A stretch of DNA of 64,000 nucleotides from Beaufortia kweichowensis (Eukaryota > Chordata > Actinopteri > Cypriniformes > Gastromyzontidae), in contig CM032811.1 of NCBI GenBank assembly GCA_019155185.1, forward strand, positions 5,510,575-5,574,574, read 5' to 3'. Made by a program: the position numbers and the translations under genes. This document shows positions 1 through 55,900 of the stretch, piece after piece. The notes below the pieces were generated by a model that was given only the letters and a program-made list of their open reading frames with translations, was not told the DNA's origin and did not search any database. How positions within the stretch are numbered: position 1 is the first letter of the stretch; each line of letters begins with the position of its first letter.

Positions 1-76
1 AACATCAGTCAAATTAAAGCTTTAACTGTGCTTGTGTTATATATTAGTGTTCAGGTAATGGACAGCAGGAACTCAC

Positions 77-258
77 AAGTCTTGTATTGACGCAACACAG
101 CTCGATCAGTGCGGGTGAAGAGCTCTCGTGAATGATGACCGGCACGCTGACGGAGAACAGATGAGAGCGCAGTGATGACTTTATCTCTGCACTGTTCGAG
201 TGAGAATGGCTGATGAATTCTTGCTCTTTTCATCGCAGCAGAGCATCGCCACAGATCA
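77..258 (-). other. candidate internal exon, unidentified
   Basis: On the minus strand an AAATTGCAG acceptor is followed by an open frame (LTSYSDLWRCSAAMKRAR ... AVLRQYKT) ending at ACTT/GTGAGT. The composition is compatible with coding sequence or an old repeat. The window edge prevents tracing more exons. Confidence 0.2.
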
Positions 259-1800
259 CTATATGACGTAAGCTGCAATTTTGTTTAAATGCCAGTGCGG
301 ATCTTTAACCACCATCTCTATTCATACCCCATTCTCACTACTGTACAACATTTACTGTACTGTACTGTCTTACCAGTTTACCATGTATGAAAATAAAAGA
401 CTTCAACAAAAAAGCTTGTACAGTTTGTATGAGCTGTAATAGCTTCTGTTTGAAGGCATTAACCCAGAGACAGCCATGTGGATGCAAAGAGTGCCAATAT
501 GTCTAAAGGGGAATCTGAATTCTGATCCAAATAAACAGTCTGTTCCAGCATTTCTCTACTGCAACAGTCCAACCTATCTTTACAATGATTTACAAAACAC
601 TCATTTAAACATGCAATAGCTAAAAGATTATAAAACAAACCAATTGTCTGTAATGACTAAGCACCACTTTTACTATTGTTCGATTGTTAACCCTCAAGCC
701 ACGTCCATTTAACTTCATTAGGTGGCTAACTCATATAAAAATCATACAAAAACTTAAAAAATTATTTAAAAGCAACAATTAAGCCCTTCTCCTAATCCTT
801 AACTGTTCAGGGCATGAAAGCATATGAGTGATTCTCACAAAATGTTGGTTTTGGGATATAAACAATTTTTACAATTTTTAAAATTCCTTATTTTAAAAAC
901 AATGACTGATTTGTTTAAAAACATTAATTTAAAACTTATTACTGACGATTTTAGACATTTTAATTTTAATTAAAAATTTAATTCAAATTTTAATTTTTTT
1001 TACCATAATCTCATTTCTATAACCATTGAAAACTGTCAATCCCATAGCATCAATGCTAAAAAAAGACAAGCCATGATGAGCAAGTTTTTAATGCATCATG
1101 CGCGATTAGACATTAATATAGTATATTTTATTAGAAAATCTTAAAAAACATCCTTGTAACGTTAATGAGCGTCAAAAAAGTCATGTAAACAGTGTGACAA
1201 GAGAATATTAAGTTTTTAACTAAAGAATTAAAAAGAAATTGTTTTACCTGGTAGCCATATGAAAGGTCCTGACAGATGTGTTTCTTCACAAAATCAAACT
1301 TAATGTAAATATGTGCATGTGTGCAAACAGTCAGGGCATGCCTGAATATTTTCTGAATATTTTAATTTTACACCGTTTAAATTGCAACATAAAATGCACA
1401 CTGACAAATCGGGACACGTTACAGTTGAGATTTTCAGCAGAAAAAGCAATAAAATACAAAATTCCTATGTTAAAATTATTCTTTGTGCAAGGTAGAGAAC
1501 ACAGTTAAGCTTGTTATGATCATTTTTTGTGTTACCGAATGCCATGATGTGTCAGTGGTTTGGTGGGAATGCCCATTTCGTTCCAAAAAGCACACATGAG
1601 ATCCAACAAATTAACATGAATTAGCCACCTTGTAAAATAGTTAAGAACTGCCATTAATGATAACAACACTCTACCCACACCTTGTGCTATAGATATGAAT
1701 AATATCTCAAACTAAAGAAGACTTAGTTTTCTAACCAAACTACCTGCCAAATACAGAACTACACTCCAGAATGTCACACACTCTTAAGGGTCGTCTCCTG

Positions 1801-1885
1801 TAACTTAAATAACCACAAAGCAACCACCCTAGCAACCACACAGCAAAGTGCTATAAACATCTTAGCAACCACATAGCACCACCCC
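1801..1885 (+). repeat. degenerate CAACCAC-CTAGCAAC repeat
   Basis: Short array of 'accctagcaaccacacagc' type units, a distant relative of the large minisatellite at 44.4-45.06 kb. Confidence 0.6.
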
Positions 1886-2292
1886 AGGATTTTCGCACAA
1901 CAGTCATGTTCTTATAAAAATATAAAGCATTCATAGTCCCTCCATGTTTTCACCATACTACAAGTGCACTATATTTTCATCATCTTCTATAGGTCACAAT
2001 CAACAAATAAACACGGCTCAAGTTTTTACAATAACAGAAGTTAAAACATCAGTAAGTTTACATTGTCCTTGAACTTGCTGCATCCATGACAATCAATGCA
2101 CATCTTAAGCAAGAAAAAGAACAACCAAAGTAAGCTGCTTTTCCTTTTGACTTTTATGACATTACAAAATGAGTCATGAACACTGAAACATGTCTACTGC
2201 ATCTCACCACACTGTTACCATTTTGTAAGGAAGAACAGACAGTCCTCTTGCAATTTCTGTCCTAGACATCGAGTAAAAATAACACACTTACA

Positions 2293-2337
2293 GCACGTCC
2301 CCCCAGGCGTCAGCATGAAACTCACGCCCAACGGCCA
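2293..2337 (-). other. candidate first coding exon of an unidentified minus-strand gene
   Basis: ATG at 2337 (minus) opens MAVGREFHADAWGDV and meets donor CT/GTAAGTG. Upstream, at 2497-2510, TTTCCCATGATGCA partly fits a ZNF143/STAF-type promoter motif. No matching downstream exon joins cleanly in phase. Weak. Confidence 0.2.
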
Positions 2338-3137
2338 TGACAGACTGTTTTTCTTAATGCTTCCTCTTTGGTTTTTCCTCTTTCACTACACTGTAACTGT
2401 ATGTTCAGACATCTATTGACAGAAACGCTGCCAGCCGCAGGACGTTAAAGAGGCGTGCTGCTGTCACAGTCATTAAGATGCATGAAATTCCTCTCGTTTC
2501 CCATGATGCATTCAGAGCATGTCCACTGCACCTGTTCACCGATCAAACCAGCTAACCTAGACGGGACCTGGATTAGTGAAACATCTTACATCTGTCTTTC
2601 TTCACATGTGTGTGTGTGTGTGCGCATGTAGACCCTTCTCTTTTGTAATAGCACCAGTTCTCAAGCGCCTCAACCTCTCATCTCTGAATAGAAGCAATTA
2701 CCACTCGCAGAGCTGGAGCTCTGATTAAATACATACATCCAAATGAAAATGGAAGCCACACCCACTTTCCCTCTCAAGAGCCAACCCCTCATCAGCTTTG
2801 CAGGAGGAAAAAACTATTAAACAATGTGACGACAACCAATCAGAGACTCTTAACTTCAGAGCAGGTGTGGCATGCTAAATCACTCAAAAATCCTTAACCC
2901 AAGTATTAAAGTTGGCATAAACATAAATCCTGCTGTGCTTTTTATGTTTTGTAGTGATTAAATATAAGATTTTCACCCAGCACATGATGATAACAAACTT
3001 TGAAAGAGGAACCCAAGCTATATCTAGAGAGCAAAACATCAGATAGAATTCACAGAGGATCTTCTGACTTGTGCAGGTCTTTACAAAGAAAAACTTTGTT
3101 CCGTTACATGTTTATGTTGTTAAGGGTGCTGTACAGT

Positions 3138-3200
3138 GATACACAGAATCATTGGGTAAAGCATTCATAACTGTGCTTCTTCATAAATACAACTAATTAA
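3138..3200 (+). repeat. dispersed repeat shared with 53800
   Basis: 25 bp (GATACACAGAATCATTGGGT plus AAAGC) are identical to 53800-53824, with diverged similarity for about 35 bp more. It is a remnant of a dispersed element of unknown family. Confidence 0.6.
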
Positions 3201-4679
3201 TCAAGCATGAAAGCATAATACCTGTATGTTTTGTGGCTACCAGTTTAAGCATCTTTATGGTGCCGTTTAAGAGAATTCAGATTATCTGCTGACAGTATCA
3301 GAAGAGCTGATTTAGAAGTGATGAAAAACATTTGCCTTCTTCAATGTCATTGAGTACACACACCGTCTATTATGTGGAACGTGGCCAAGGTGCAGCAAAA
3401 CATTGTGGAGAGTACAATGTTTGGCAATGCAGGATAAATAATACAAAAACAAAAGAAACAATGAATGTAACCATAATTAATGAATTAAAATATTTCAAGA
3501 TTAGTAATTGTAGCCTATATCTATTAGTAATGAATATTAGTATAACGTCAATTATACAACAAGTTTAATACCGTGGTTTTTATTAAAAATACAAACGAAT
3601 GTATTATCATTATTATGACGACTAACACATACAATCACAACTGAACACACGGTCTTATAAACACAAAAGACACTATACACAATCAAAATAAACGACGCAT
3701 AAAAGTCTCAATTGTCAGTGTCAATTTATTCAGGCCAACTAAAAATACGTGCTTGAATAAGCTGTTGTAACGCATGTGATATAACCACACGTTTTCTTCT
3801 GATGCAGATACACAGTACAGCAGGTGGATGTGATGCTCTGACTGTGCGCCATCACATGCATCAGCCGCATAGATACAGTAAACACACACACACGCTCTTA
3901 CCTGCAGATCCTCAGCATCAGCAGCCGCCACAAAACGCGTCTTTTATTCCGCCCGGCATCCTCTGTAAAATCAGCCTGAAGGATCGGGAGAAAAGCAACA
4001 GAGAGACAGACGTGCACGACAGGATGCCGATCACAGGAATGAATGGTGTGAAACGTAGCGGCAGGAATTATGGCGGTGTCTCAAAAGTAGTTATCCGTCT
4101 AACTAGACAGCGGTTTTGGACGTGACACCGTTTATGTGAATGTTCCTATTAAGCAGTATTAGGGACATCGCAGCGTGAATATGATGTCAAATCATGCTGT
4201 TGTTGACTTAAAACGCGATGAGGGTGAATGTCAAAATGCTGACTAGGTATACAGCTTACTAGGTTTTGAAACACGGCCCGCGTGTTGTATCGAATATCGA
4301 GCGCCCCCTACAGGCTCATAAACGTTTGTGCAAATGTCGTAGCAGCCTAGAAAAAAAATCTTAAGCTAAATGACCCAAGATATTAAAAAAAGTCAAAGAG
4401 GTATGCAAACCGAACTGAAGTTTGACCTCTTTATTAATTATTTAATTCAAGATGATTTTTCTTACCAAAGTGTCACACACAAACGCTCAAAAATAACCTA
4501 GAGAAATATTTACTAAAACGTAAAGCCACAGTTTATGGCTGATACTGACATTTAATAGGATAATAGGATAATTAAATAACTAAAACACGTTTGAGCAACA
4601 AAACAGAAAACCGGTGTAGGAAAGCTTATAGAGAGTGATGCCTTTAAGTGGCATTGTTTGATTGTGACTGTCTGATTTC

Positions 4680-4990
4680 ACATGCAGTGTAACGAAACAT
4701 CGCCGATAGACAAAGGGGTTCAGGACCTAAATGCAATTTTAAGGCAAACCACGGCGACCAAAGAAACCAGACAGCGCTCAGAAAAGTTACACAACAGGCA
4801 AATAGACAGCTAAGTAAAACAGGGTTTATATAGACAGAGGATAACAGGAGTAACGAGCTACAGGTGAGCGTAATTATCACGATAAAGCCCAGGATTATGG
4901 GAAGTGTAGTGAAAGATGATAGTCCATGAGATGTGAGAACGCCATCTGCTGGAGCAAACAGGCACTCCACCTGGCAGGTGTAACGCATGG
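4680..4990 (-). mobile_element. solo-LTR-like block
   Basis: On the minus strand this contains a TATA box (CTATATAAACC near 4835) and a downstream CT/TG-rich leader, and is bounded by related CGTTACAC motifs at both ends. That is the layout of a Ty3/gypsy-type LTR in fish genomes. No internal region or gag-pol frame is present. The family is inferred from form only. Confidence 0.35.
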
Positions 4991-5565
4991 ACAACAGAAA
5001 GTATAAATAAATAAATAAAAAAGTTTATGTTGAAAGACTTATTTGTATGCAATATATAATGTGACTTTAATATCAGCTATGCATGTAAAATTTTTATTGC
5101 CGCATAAATACATTAATTATTTAAAAAAAGTACTACATAGGATTTAGGTGAACAAATGTGGTACAAACATTGCAAAAAGGAAAAAAACTGCATTCAAAGG
5201 AGTGATTTTTGTTGTATTTTAAGAGGGGAATGCTGGTTTTCAGGTTTAGAAATAGGAAAAACACATCGATAACTTTCTGCTGTGCATCGTATGAAAACGA
5301 AACGTTGTAAATGCAGTTTCAACAAAGCAGTTACTGTGTAACGTGTGATTCACATAACAACACAAAATAATATAAAGTTATATAGATAATTGTGCTAGAG
5401 ATTAAATTAAAATTTAAAATATTATTTTACCTTGAACATTTTTTTGTTAACATCTAAGCTTAAAGGTGAGAGAATGTTGAAAATATATTTTCTGCAGCAT
5501 GTACTTTAAAAGATCACATATATCATAAAGAATATGGCTATTTAAAAAAATAAACTATATCATGT

Positions 5566-5645
5566 CCTTTTCATTAGAACTTGGAAGAGAGCGTTGCCCG
5601 GACCTTCTACAGCATCACCTCATCTGCTTCCTTCTCCATCCTCTG
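5566..5645 (+). pseudogene. orphan exon-like fragment 1
   Basis: After a TTTTCATTAG acceptor-like site, one frame reads NLEESVARTFYSITSS then ASFSILCQQIFASKYR and stops. Codon use looks coding, unlike the AT-rich surroundings, but there is no clear donor. I do not recognise the protein. It may be a decayed gene piece or an unannotated terminal exon. Confidence 0.3.
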
Positions 5646-6124
5646 TCAGCAGATTTTTGCATCAAAATACAGATAAGACATACAGTATGGTAGCTGTATC
5701 CAGAGGTTAGTTAAAGTTATTAGTTTTCACAACCCTACAAAGCCATACTTCAGGAATCTGCAATGTACAATATATACAGAATTTATAAACTGTATTATTT
5801 CTATACAAAAGTTCATGGAGACCAGAGCTTCTTTGCTCGCTCTGCCTCCTCTTCAAGTAAAAATCCAATTACTGATTAAATCACATTTATTCAACATTAT
5901 GTTTAACCTTTCCCCATTTGAACTGCTAAATGACATGCTTATTTGTAGAAGTGGCAGAAGTGGCAGCTACTGGCATTGGTCGAATGTTACATTTCAATGA
6001 GCAATTCCGATTTCAGAGGCAAAAATCATCAGGTTGGGGAACTTCTGTGATACCCACAAATCATTTAAATATGGCTTTTTAGTCACTTTAGGCTTCTAAA
6101 TCTAATTTTTCATCCCTTCTTTAA

Positions 6125-6251
6125 GGATGCCTATAAGTTCCTAATGACCTGCCTGGCACAGCTGAAAGAGGGACCAAATCCAGACACACTTCACAGCCAT
6201 GCAGTGCACATGGTGTTCAAGCGAAACCGTCTGCACACCTGCGAGATATAC
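6125..6251 (+). pseudogene. orphan exon-like fragment 2
   Basis: A CCTTCTTTAAG acceptor-like site is followed by DAYKFLMTCLAQLKEG, PNPDTLHSHAVHMVFK and RNRLHTCEIYS, with a possible donor GTAATT near 6253. The peptide looks protein-like (amphipathic, few low-complexity residues), but I cannot assign a family. It lies 480 bp downstream of the other fragment on the same strand. Confidence 0.3.
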
Positions 6252-7640
6252 AGTAATTGTATCACACATGCTCACCTACACACATTCATGTAAGTGATGA
6301 AACACTGTGCTCTGGAGAAATAGTTTTAAACGGGAAACAGTTGCTTAAATAATGCCATAATACGTCCAAGAATATTTTCTATGTGCAATACAAGAAATCT
6401 TGTGTCAAAACAGCAAACTGCAACACAACCTACAAGCTCAGTAGTACTGCGTCTCATATCAGAGAAAGTATTATAAAAAATATTATAAAATAGTGACTCC
6501 CAGACCATAGTGCTTATAAATTGCATTGGATTATAAAATGATAAAGTTGATAAAATGATAAAATGTATTTGTGGGGTTTATTGTCAGTGAAGAAGAATTT
6601 CTCCTTTTTTTGTTGTTTGTTGATCAGTGCAGAGGACTGTTATTGCCATTCCTTGTATCCTGTATATTTTATGTGCGTAACTGACAAAGTAAGTGCTTTA
6701 TGTTTAGTATTTTTAGTTTAGCCTATATGTACTTGTCAATTTCATTTATGTTTAAGTTAGATGAATTTTATTTACATTTGAAGCCCTAGCTGGATTTCAG
6801 CACTGTCATTGTTAGATTACCTGCTTAAATAGGAATGTGCTTTGGTTGTTTCAGATATTCAGCATTTGTTAGGACTGTGGTACTGTACATGAGGTAGATA
6901 GTAGCTACAAAAACATTTGTATTATCCCTCCTGACTTCCTATAATCCATACAGTAATGCAAACAAACATGAATCACATACTTCCACAAATACATGTCTAG
7001 TGAAAAAATAACTTACGTGTTATTGTCAGTTTTCTCATTTACAATTATGGAGTGAACTAAACATTACCATTAGACCTTACCTGTGAAACAAAAGAGAAAG
7101 ACAAACTGAGTGTGGTTCCCAGTTTGCAACATTTTAGTAAGGGCAAGCATTTTTCATGTTAAACAAATAAATAATTTGACCTACGTTTATTATCATGTGT
7201 GTAAACAATAAAGAAAGCAATACAAAAATGCTTTCTTTTACAAAAGACGATAGAAAAATAATGATTCATTTAAGTAAATACAAGACACATGCTGCTGTTT
7301 ATGGCACTGACTACCAAAGCGGTTCAAGTAGACTAAAGTGGGGCTCAGGTTGTCGTGCTGTGGGATGCGACCTGACCTCTGGAACAAGAGGGCCTGTTAT
7401 CCATTCTTTGCAAAAGTCAAGTTTGGGCCAGGTAGTATCATTTGTTAGTTGTTTAAACCGTGTTTTGAAGCCGATATACGGTTAACTTTGACTGTCAATG
7501 TTTTGAAATACTACAAATATCAAATGCACTTACTAAACAAATATTTGCTATTACATTGCAAGTTTTCATTGTAACCAATTTCAAATTATTATTTGATTCA
7601 ATATTGTAAAGATTCCCCTTGTGACAACGTGCCCCATAAC

Positions 7641-8843
7641 TTAGCAGGCATCGGTTTCATGTAGTTCATGGTTGTTACCACCAGAGGCCGCTAAACGACA
7701 GCTCACCATTCCCTCACCGATATCTTTAGTATGGGTGAACAGCCCCAGCGCCCATATAGTACAATGAGAGTCTGTAGTCGGGCTGCGGTAAAAGCCAGCC
7801 TCTCCGGACTTACCCCGTACGCGCTCGGACTGCTGACAATCCACTACACGGATAACACCAGTCCAGTTCAACCGCAACTCGCGTTTATGTAGTTTATCGT
7901 CACAAGAAGCTCAGAAACAGCGTCGGACATGACAGTGATGAAAAGTGCTTGTATACTACTTGAACTCTCTGGAAGTTTGCGGATATTTTACCTTCAAGTG
8001 AATGGATTATAACTGCGTGTGTTATTCGGCACGTTGTGATAATAGTTTCATGCGCATCTTGTTTAGTGAGTGATCTTGTTTAGTGCGTTGATGCGATTAC
8101 GGTTTGTTTCTGTGTAAAGCTCTGTTATATTAGCAGACTGTGGATTTTAAACACCTTGCACGGAGTTGAATAAACGCAGCGTGGTAGCAATGCAATGTTG
8201 CGATGCAAAGCCTGGCACTCTAAAATTTTAGTTGTGCATCCTGAAAACGGATTTGGATACTATACTTTCGGACATGTACGACACTGTTAAAGGTATCTTT
8301 ATGTAGGAAACGTAATTACGCGAATTTAAATATGAGAAACATTTTAGAAACGTTGCATTTTGGTTCTAAGAACGTTAAAATGTCCAGATTTGATTATTTT
8401 ATAAAACGTGACGGTTCTTTAAACGCTTTGTTAACTTAACCTGTTTTAACGTATTAACATTGGCAAAACTTTACGTATAACGTTTTTATAAGTAAATTTG
8501 TTTTAAGACATTTATGTTCTTTAACACTGGTACAACTTTACAAAACGTTCGTACAACTTAATTTGTTTAACACATTTACGTTTTTATTATGCTTACATTA
8601 CCAATGATGTTCTTTTAACTGTTTCTAAGAACATCTTGAGAACTGATCTACCAGCTTGAAACGTCTTATGTGTAAAGTAAGGAACGATGTTAAAAACGTT
8701 TTCTGCCAAGATTGTTGGTATGTTAAACTACAGTTGGTAACTCCATAAGGACGTTGCAGTAACGTTTGCGTCTAACTTTACCTTAAGCAATAGTGTAGAT
8801 AGAGTCTAAACCTTTAAACTCTAAGAAAAGGCAACTAAAGGTC
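7641..8843 (+). promoter_or_regulatory. maml2: maml2 5' flank, probable promoter and 5' UTR
   Basis: The stretch 7641-7930 is richer in CpG than its surroundings and is the best candidate core promoter. No clear TATA box is positioned by other evidence. From about 7900 to 8843 there is no coding signal, in keeping with the long 5' UTR of vertebrate MAML2. In-frame TAG at 8796-8798 closes the frame upstream of the chosen ATG. The TSS cannot be fixed from sequence alone. The 8330-8770 part is unusually dense in ACGTT motifs. Confidence 0.5.
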
Positions 8844-51539
<42,696 letters not shown>

Positions 51540-52075
51540 AGCATGAACATTTTTCTGGGAGCCTGACACATCTTTGTGTGGAAAGCAAATGTATGACATG
51601 TACTACATTGTTGGGATGTTTCTTTATATTATCATCTAATATGTTGTGAAGTTTTATGTTTATGGTGGCCTAATGCTAGTAACTACACACATGCAAATAC
51701 ATTCCAGTCATTACTAAAAATGTTGTGTTACTAATACTTTAACACAGAGATTATGTGCAACTGTGATTTGCGTTTATGTTTGAGCCATTAAGAAGGATAC
51801 CAACACTGAATTATGAGAAAAATTCTTAAGGAATACATTTATGATCAGAATATTACAGAAAATTGTAAAAAAAAAACTAAAAGTCAACCTTCTTTAAGGA
51901 AACAGTACGTTTAAAAAGATCCTATTGGTATAATTGTATTTATACATCTGTATCTCAGTATATGAAATATTTTTTTTCTACTTCTTTTCCATATTGTGCT
52001 ATAACTCATAAATGTGTATATCCTACTATGTGAATTTAGCCTTTGATAATAAAATACATCAATGATAAAAACATC
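51540..52075 (+). other. maml2: maml2 3' UTR with polyadenylation signal
   Basis: AT-rich tail after the TAA stop. A canonical AATAAA lies at 52048-52053, so cleavage is expected roughly 10-30 nt later. No other strong signal lies closer to the stop. Whether a longer 3' UTR overlaps the convergent mindy4b transcript cannot be told here. Confidence 0.7.
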
Positions 52076-52769
52076 CAACATATTGTAACAATTTATTTAA
52101 AAGATACATGGCTAAATGGAAACATCATCAAAATTTCTTCAATTTTGTCAGAGCCTGGTGAGAAATATATGTGACATTGCTATGTGTTACATGGTGAAGC
52201 CTCTGTGCCGGTGACCGAGCTTGGGTTGTGTTTTAAATTTAGAAATTACAACTACTTAATCTATTAAATACATAATTACTAATAAAATCTAATTAAAAAC
52301 TAGGAATGTAATGTATTAATCTATGAAATGGATAAAAAAATCTGCTATTTGTATTACTTTTAATTAATGAAACTAATTTTTTTTTAAATAATTTTTTATA
52401 ATTTATTTTATACTGATATTATAGAAATAGCATTATGTAATTAAATTCTAAGGTAACAAGAGAGATAAAAACAAAATTATTTATTTAAGACTGTGAGGCT
52501 TTGAATTATAAACTTGATTTAATTTGATTAAACTCTGCAACTTGAAACGTTTACATCATTACTTAACTTGAGACTGAAAGATTAAGACTCGCGACTTGAT
52601 ACCAGCTGCAAAAACAACTTAAACCTGATACGAACAAAAAAAGAAGAGAAACATTTTGTATAGAATATGTGATATAGACACCAAAAATCCCAACAGCTAT
52701 GAGACATGTGTTAACCCGTGTTTGCTATTATGTTGCCACGCAAGAGCCTTTTCTTATTGTTCGAATATG
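52076..52769 (-). other. mindy4b: mindy4b 3' UTR and convergent intergenic space
   Basis: AT-rich, no coding signal. Minus-strand AATAAA signals lie at 52485-52480 and 52097-52092. If the latter is used, the mindy4b transcript ends within about 50 nt of the maml2 poly(A) signal at 52048-52053. Confidence 0.5.
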
Positions 52770-52912
52770 TTAGAAAAAAGGCACAGTCCCATTCCAGTCA
52801 ATAACAGCTCCCTCCCATTTGGTCCTAACGGTCATCTCCACAGATGGAAACTTCTTCTCAGGGTCTTCCTGAATGTGATTATTACCAGCTTCCCAGTGAT
52901 GGGAGTGTGTGT
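52770..52912 (-). CDS. mindy4b: mindy4b terminal coding exon M
   Basis: 143 nt ending in TAA at 52772-52770. Encodes HSHHWEAGNNHIQEDP and the family C-terminus VRTKWEGAVIDWNGTVPFF. Acceptor TATTTCAG. Confidence 0.93.
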
Positions 52913-55900
52913 CTGAAATACAGTAGATCGAAACAATAGAAATTACAATTTAACCTTGAATGTAAGTCAGGAGGTCAACAGGTGATAATGGTTTTACCTA
53001 TGGTAAGCATTGCAGTGCAGATCTGAGTCGGTTGGCCATTGTAGAAGTAAAGATGGAAGAGGTGCTCCATCCTCCAATCAGAGAGCAGCAAACGGTTTGG
53101 GCTGAACAGAATGCTGTAGGTGCCGTTGATGTTGCACACCCAGATAGGCAGCTTGGGGGTTTTCAACATGCTGCCCACCTTAAAGAAACAGGCAATTATT
53201 TCCCTGTGTTTACCTAAATTAGACTCCGGTCTATTTAAAGAAGGTAAGCTGAGACTTGGATCCAAACCAAGTCCAAAACTTTGAGTAATAAGACCTAGAC
53301 CAAGGTCACATTTATTTAGTCCCAAGACAACAAGATCAAATCTCCAAATCTATCAATTACTCAGACACTCAGCAAATAAGGGCTATACCTGGGGCAGCTT
53401 CGCACGGTTGACTTCTTCTCTATTCCACAGCAGATATCCAACATCACTGCGTATCAAAACGCCTTGGAGGGGATGAGCGAGAGGTTTGCCATGCTCATCG
53501 TTGTGTAATGTACCATTGAAGACATTAGGGCTGGCACGCCCAGTCAACAACAGATTCAGCAGAGCCTAATGGAAAGAAAGACTCTTTAAAGAAAACCAAA
53601 CATTATAGTATAATGGCCTTTCATTAAACTTTTATTATTGCCTATTTTGCATAATAATTGCATAGTTAGGCAAAAATGGTCAGACACTATCATAACATTT
53701 TACAAACAATAAGTACACAGCACAATAGGTCCTTGGACAGTAAAATATCCCAAGATCACACTGGCACCTTTATGTTTTAAGATTGATGTTCTTGAGAATG
53801 ATACACAGAATCATTGGGTAAAGCGCTCATAGCTGTGCTTTATCATAATTAAAACACAACTATTGACCAGAATCAGGCACTGAAACAAATTGTTTTATAA
53901 TATACTTTTTCAATTATGTTATGCATGTTTCCACAAAACATTCCTGAGGATCATCAAGTGCTTTGTAGCAGAAATGTATTGGATTTATTATTATTTGGAT
54001 CATAAATCTGTGGATGGATTATTGTTGTGTTATAAATACACAATATGGTTTTAGCTGATATCTTTATTTTTTTAGCAGGTTTTTTTGGGGATGAAATTTC
54101 CTAGATGAGGTGCTGTTCTGTTTTTAGTAGATTTTTGTCCAGTTGGCCACATCTGGGAATATTCATCACTACTAAATGTCCATTTAAAAGTATTTGCTTA
54201 CACTTCAGTTAATAGTCCAAATACAACAGAAATGGCTTTGATTACAATCCCAACTGATTCATTCAAACTTCAGTGATCCTCATTTGTTTTGGAATATCCT
54301 ATAATTTTCGCATTATATAACTGTAGCAAAAATGTGGTTGCTTTTATGGTTCCAAACCACAAGCAATATGGCTAATCTACCCAGACAGGGTACAATATCA
54401 TTACAAAATTCAAAACACAACATAAACCTAAAAAATAATAAAAATAATAATAATTAATGTTCTTTTTAAAAATACTTGTCTACAATGTCTACATAAATCT
54501 ATAGATCTACAGTATAGGCCAGGGTTTGCACAGGTTCCCTGTAGGCCTAGCCATTTATCCTAATAAATAATTAAATACTTTTGGTTTTTCACATTTCTCT
54601 TGTCCAATAAGAACTTTTATTTGATTATAATATAGTGAGATACTGTACTGTAAATGTGCAATAAAAGAGCTGAATACTTTCTCATGGCATACTTTCAACA
54701 TTCCACAGTCGACAAGGACAAAAGCTTTTTAAGAACTTTTCCTTATCTTCCTTACCTGTCGACACACAAAGTTCCCCAAGCTTAAATGCAAAAGATGAGA
54801 GGTGGTGAAGTCAAAGTCTGCTCGTATCCTAAAAGACACAAATGGTTAATATCATTCATGCATAACTGCAAAGTGCAAATCTTGAAATATTGAGTTATTT
54901 CTCTGACACTTCAGATGTGTAAAACTGTTTTACTTTTAGAGCAAATGATTTATGAACATATTTTAGAATATACTGTAAATATTATGAATTTTTTCAAACC
55001 TACCTGTCAATAGACCTGGAGAAGATAAGGCTATACAGAAAGAGTATGACCCCATGACTTCCTTCCTCCTTAAACTGTACACATTAAGAACACATTGATA
55101 TGCAATATGTGCCAAGTGTGTCTTTTATTAACATGTTAGAATCTAAAAATACATTTAAACCTACACACTGGATGTGCTCGCATATAAATGATCTAACATC
55201 TTCTTTCTTATTAAAGGTGAAAAGTTGTAGCTGTGAAACCAAAAAGAAAACATAAATCAATAACAACGTTATTGATTATATTCAGAGTTTATATGCTGTT
55301 TGTGAAGTACACATGGATGTGTTTGGAAACGCTGTATGTACCCTCTCTGTGACGCTGTCTAGCTTATAGTCCAGGTGAGGGGTGAAACAGCGCTCTGATG
55401 TGACCAGGGATACGGTCGCTGTCTGTTCCTCACCAGCTGTCCACAAGATGTCAGTCAGTGCGGACGCCAGCGCTCTTCTCTGTTCCTTCTCCCCTACATC
55501 CTTCATGCTGGATGAGAGAGTATACTATGTTTACTTCTTAAAGGGACAGGTTGCCGTTGAGTAAATTGTATGGATGGTGTGGATAACTATTATGCTTCTT
55601 TATTTTTTCTTTGTGCAGCTTGATCCTAATCACTGTCTATTTTCAACGAACAGCCTGGATATTCAGCCATGTGCATATTGCTAAACAAGCTCAAAATATT
55701 AAACGTTCTTTCACACAAATGTATCATTTCGTTCAGAAGACAAATATTAACAATCGGGAGTAACTTTTACAGATGACCCGTTACAACAACCTGTTAACAG
55801 TCACCTTTACCCAGGAGGGACACCCATGTTATTTTCCTATTATCTTTAATATTTCATTGTTAAATTTTCATTTAATCATGACCAACTAAAAATTGACGGA

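Larger units (their letters stand above)
1..7640. other. intergenic region upstream of maml2
   Basis: AT-rich DNA with no secure gene. It holds the solo-LTR-like block (4680-4990), two orphan exon-like fragments (5566-5645, 6125-6251), weak minus-strand exon candidates (77-258, 2293-2337) and a CpG-bearing patch at 3890-4110. That patch has a minus-strand donor-like CTGCAG/GTAAGAG near 3903 and could be a distant first exon. The remainder shows nothing I can name. Confidence 0.6.

Noticed and set aside
4644..4994. 116-codon minus frame with membrane-like segments
   Set aside because: It coincides with an LTR-like block containing a TATA box, and its hydrophobicity comes from T-rich LTR sequence.
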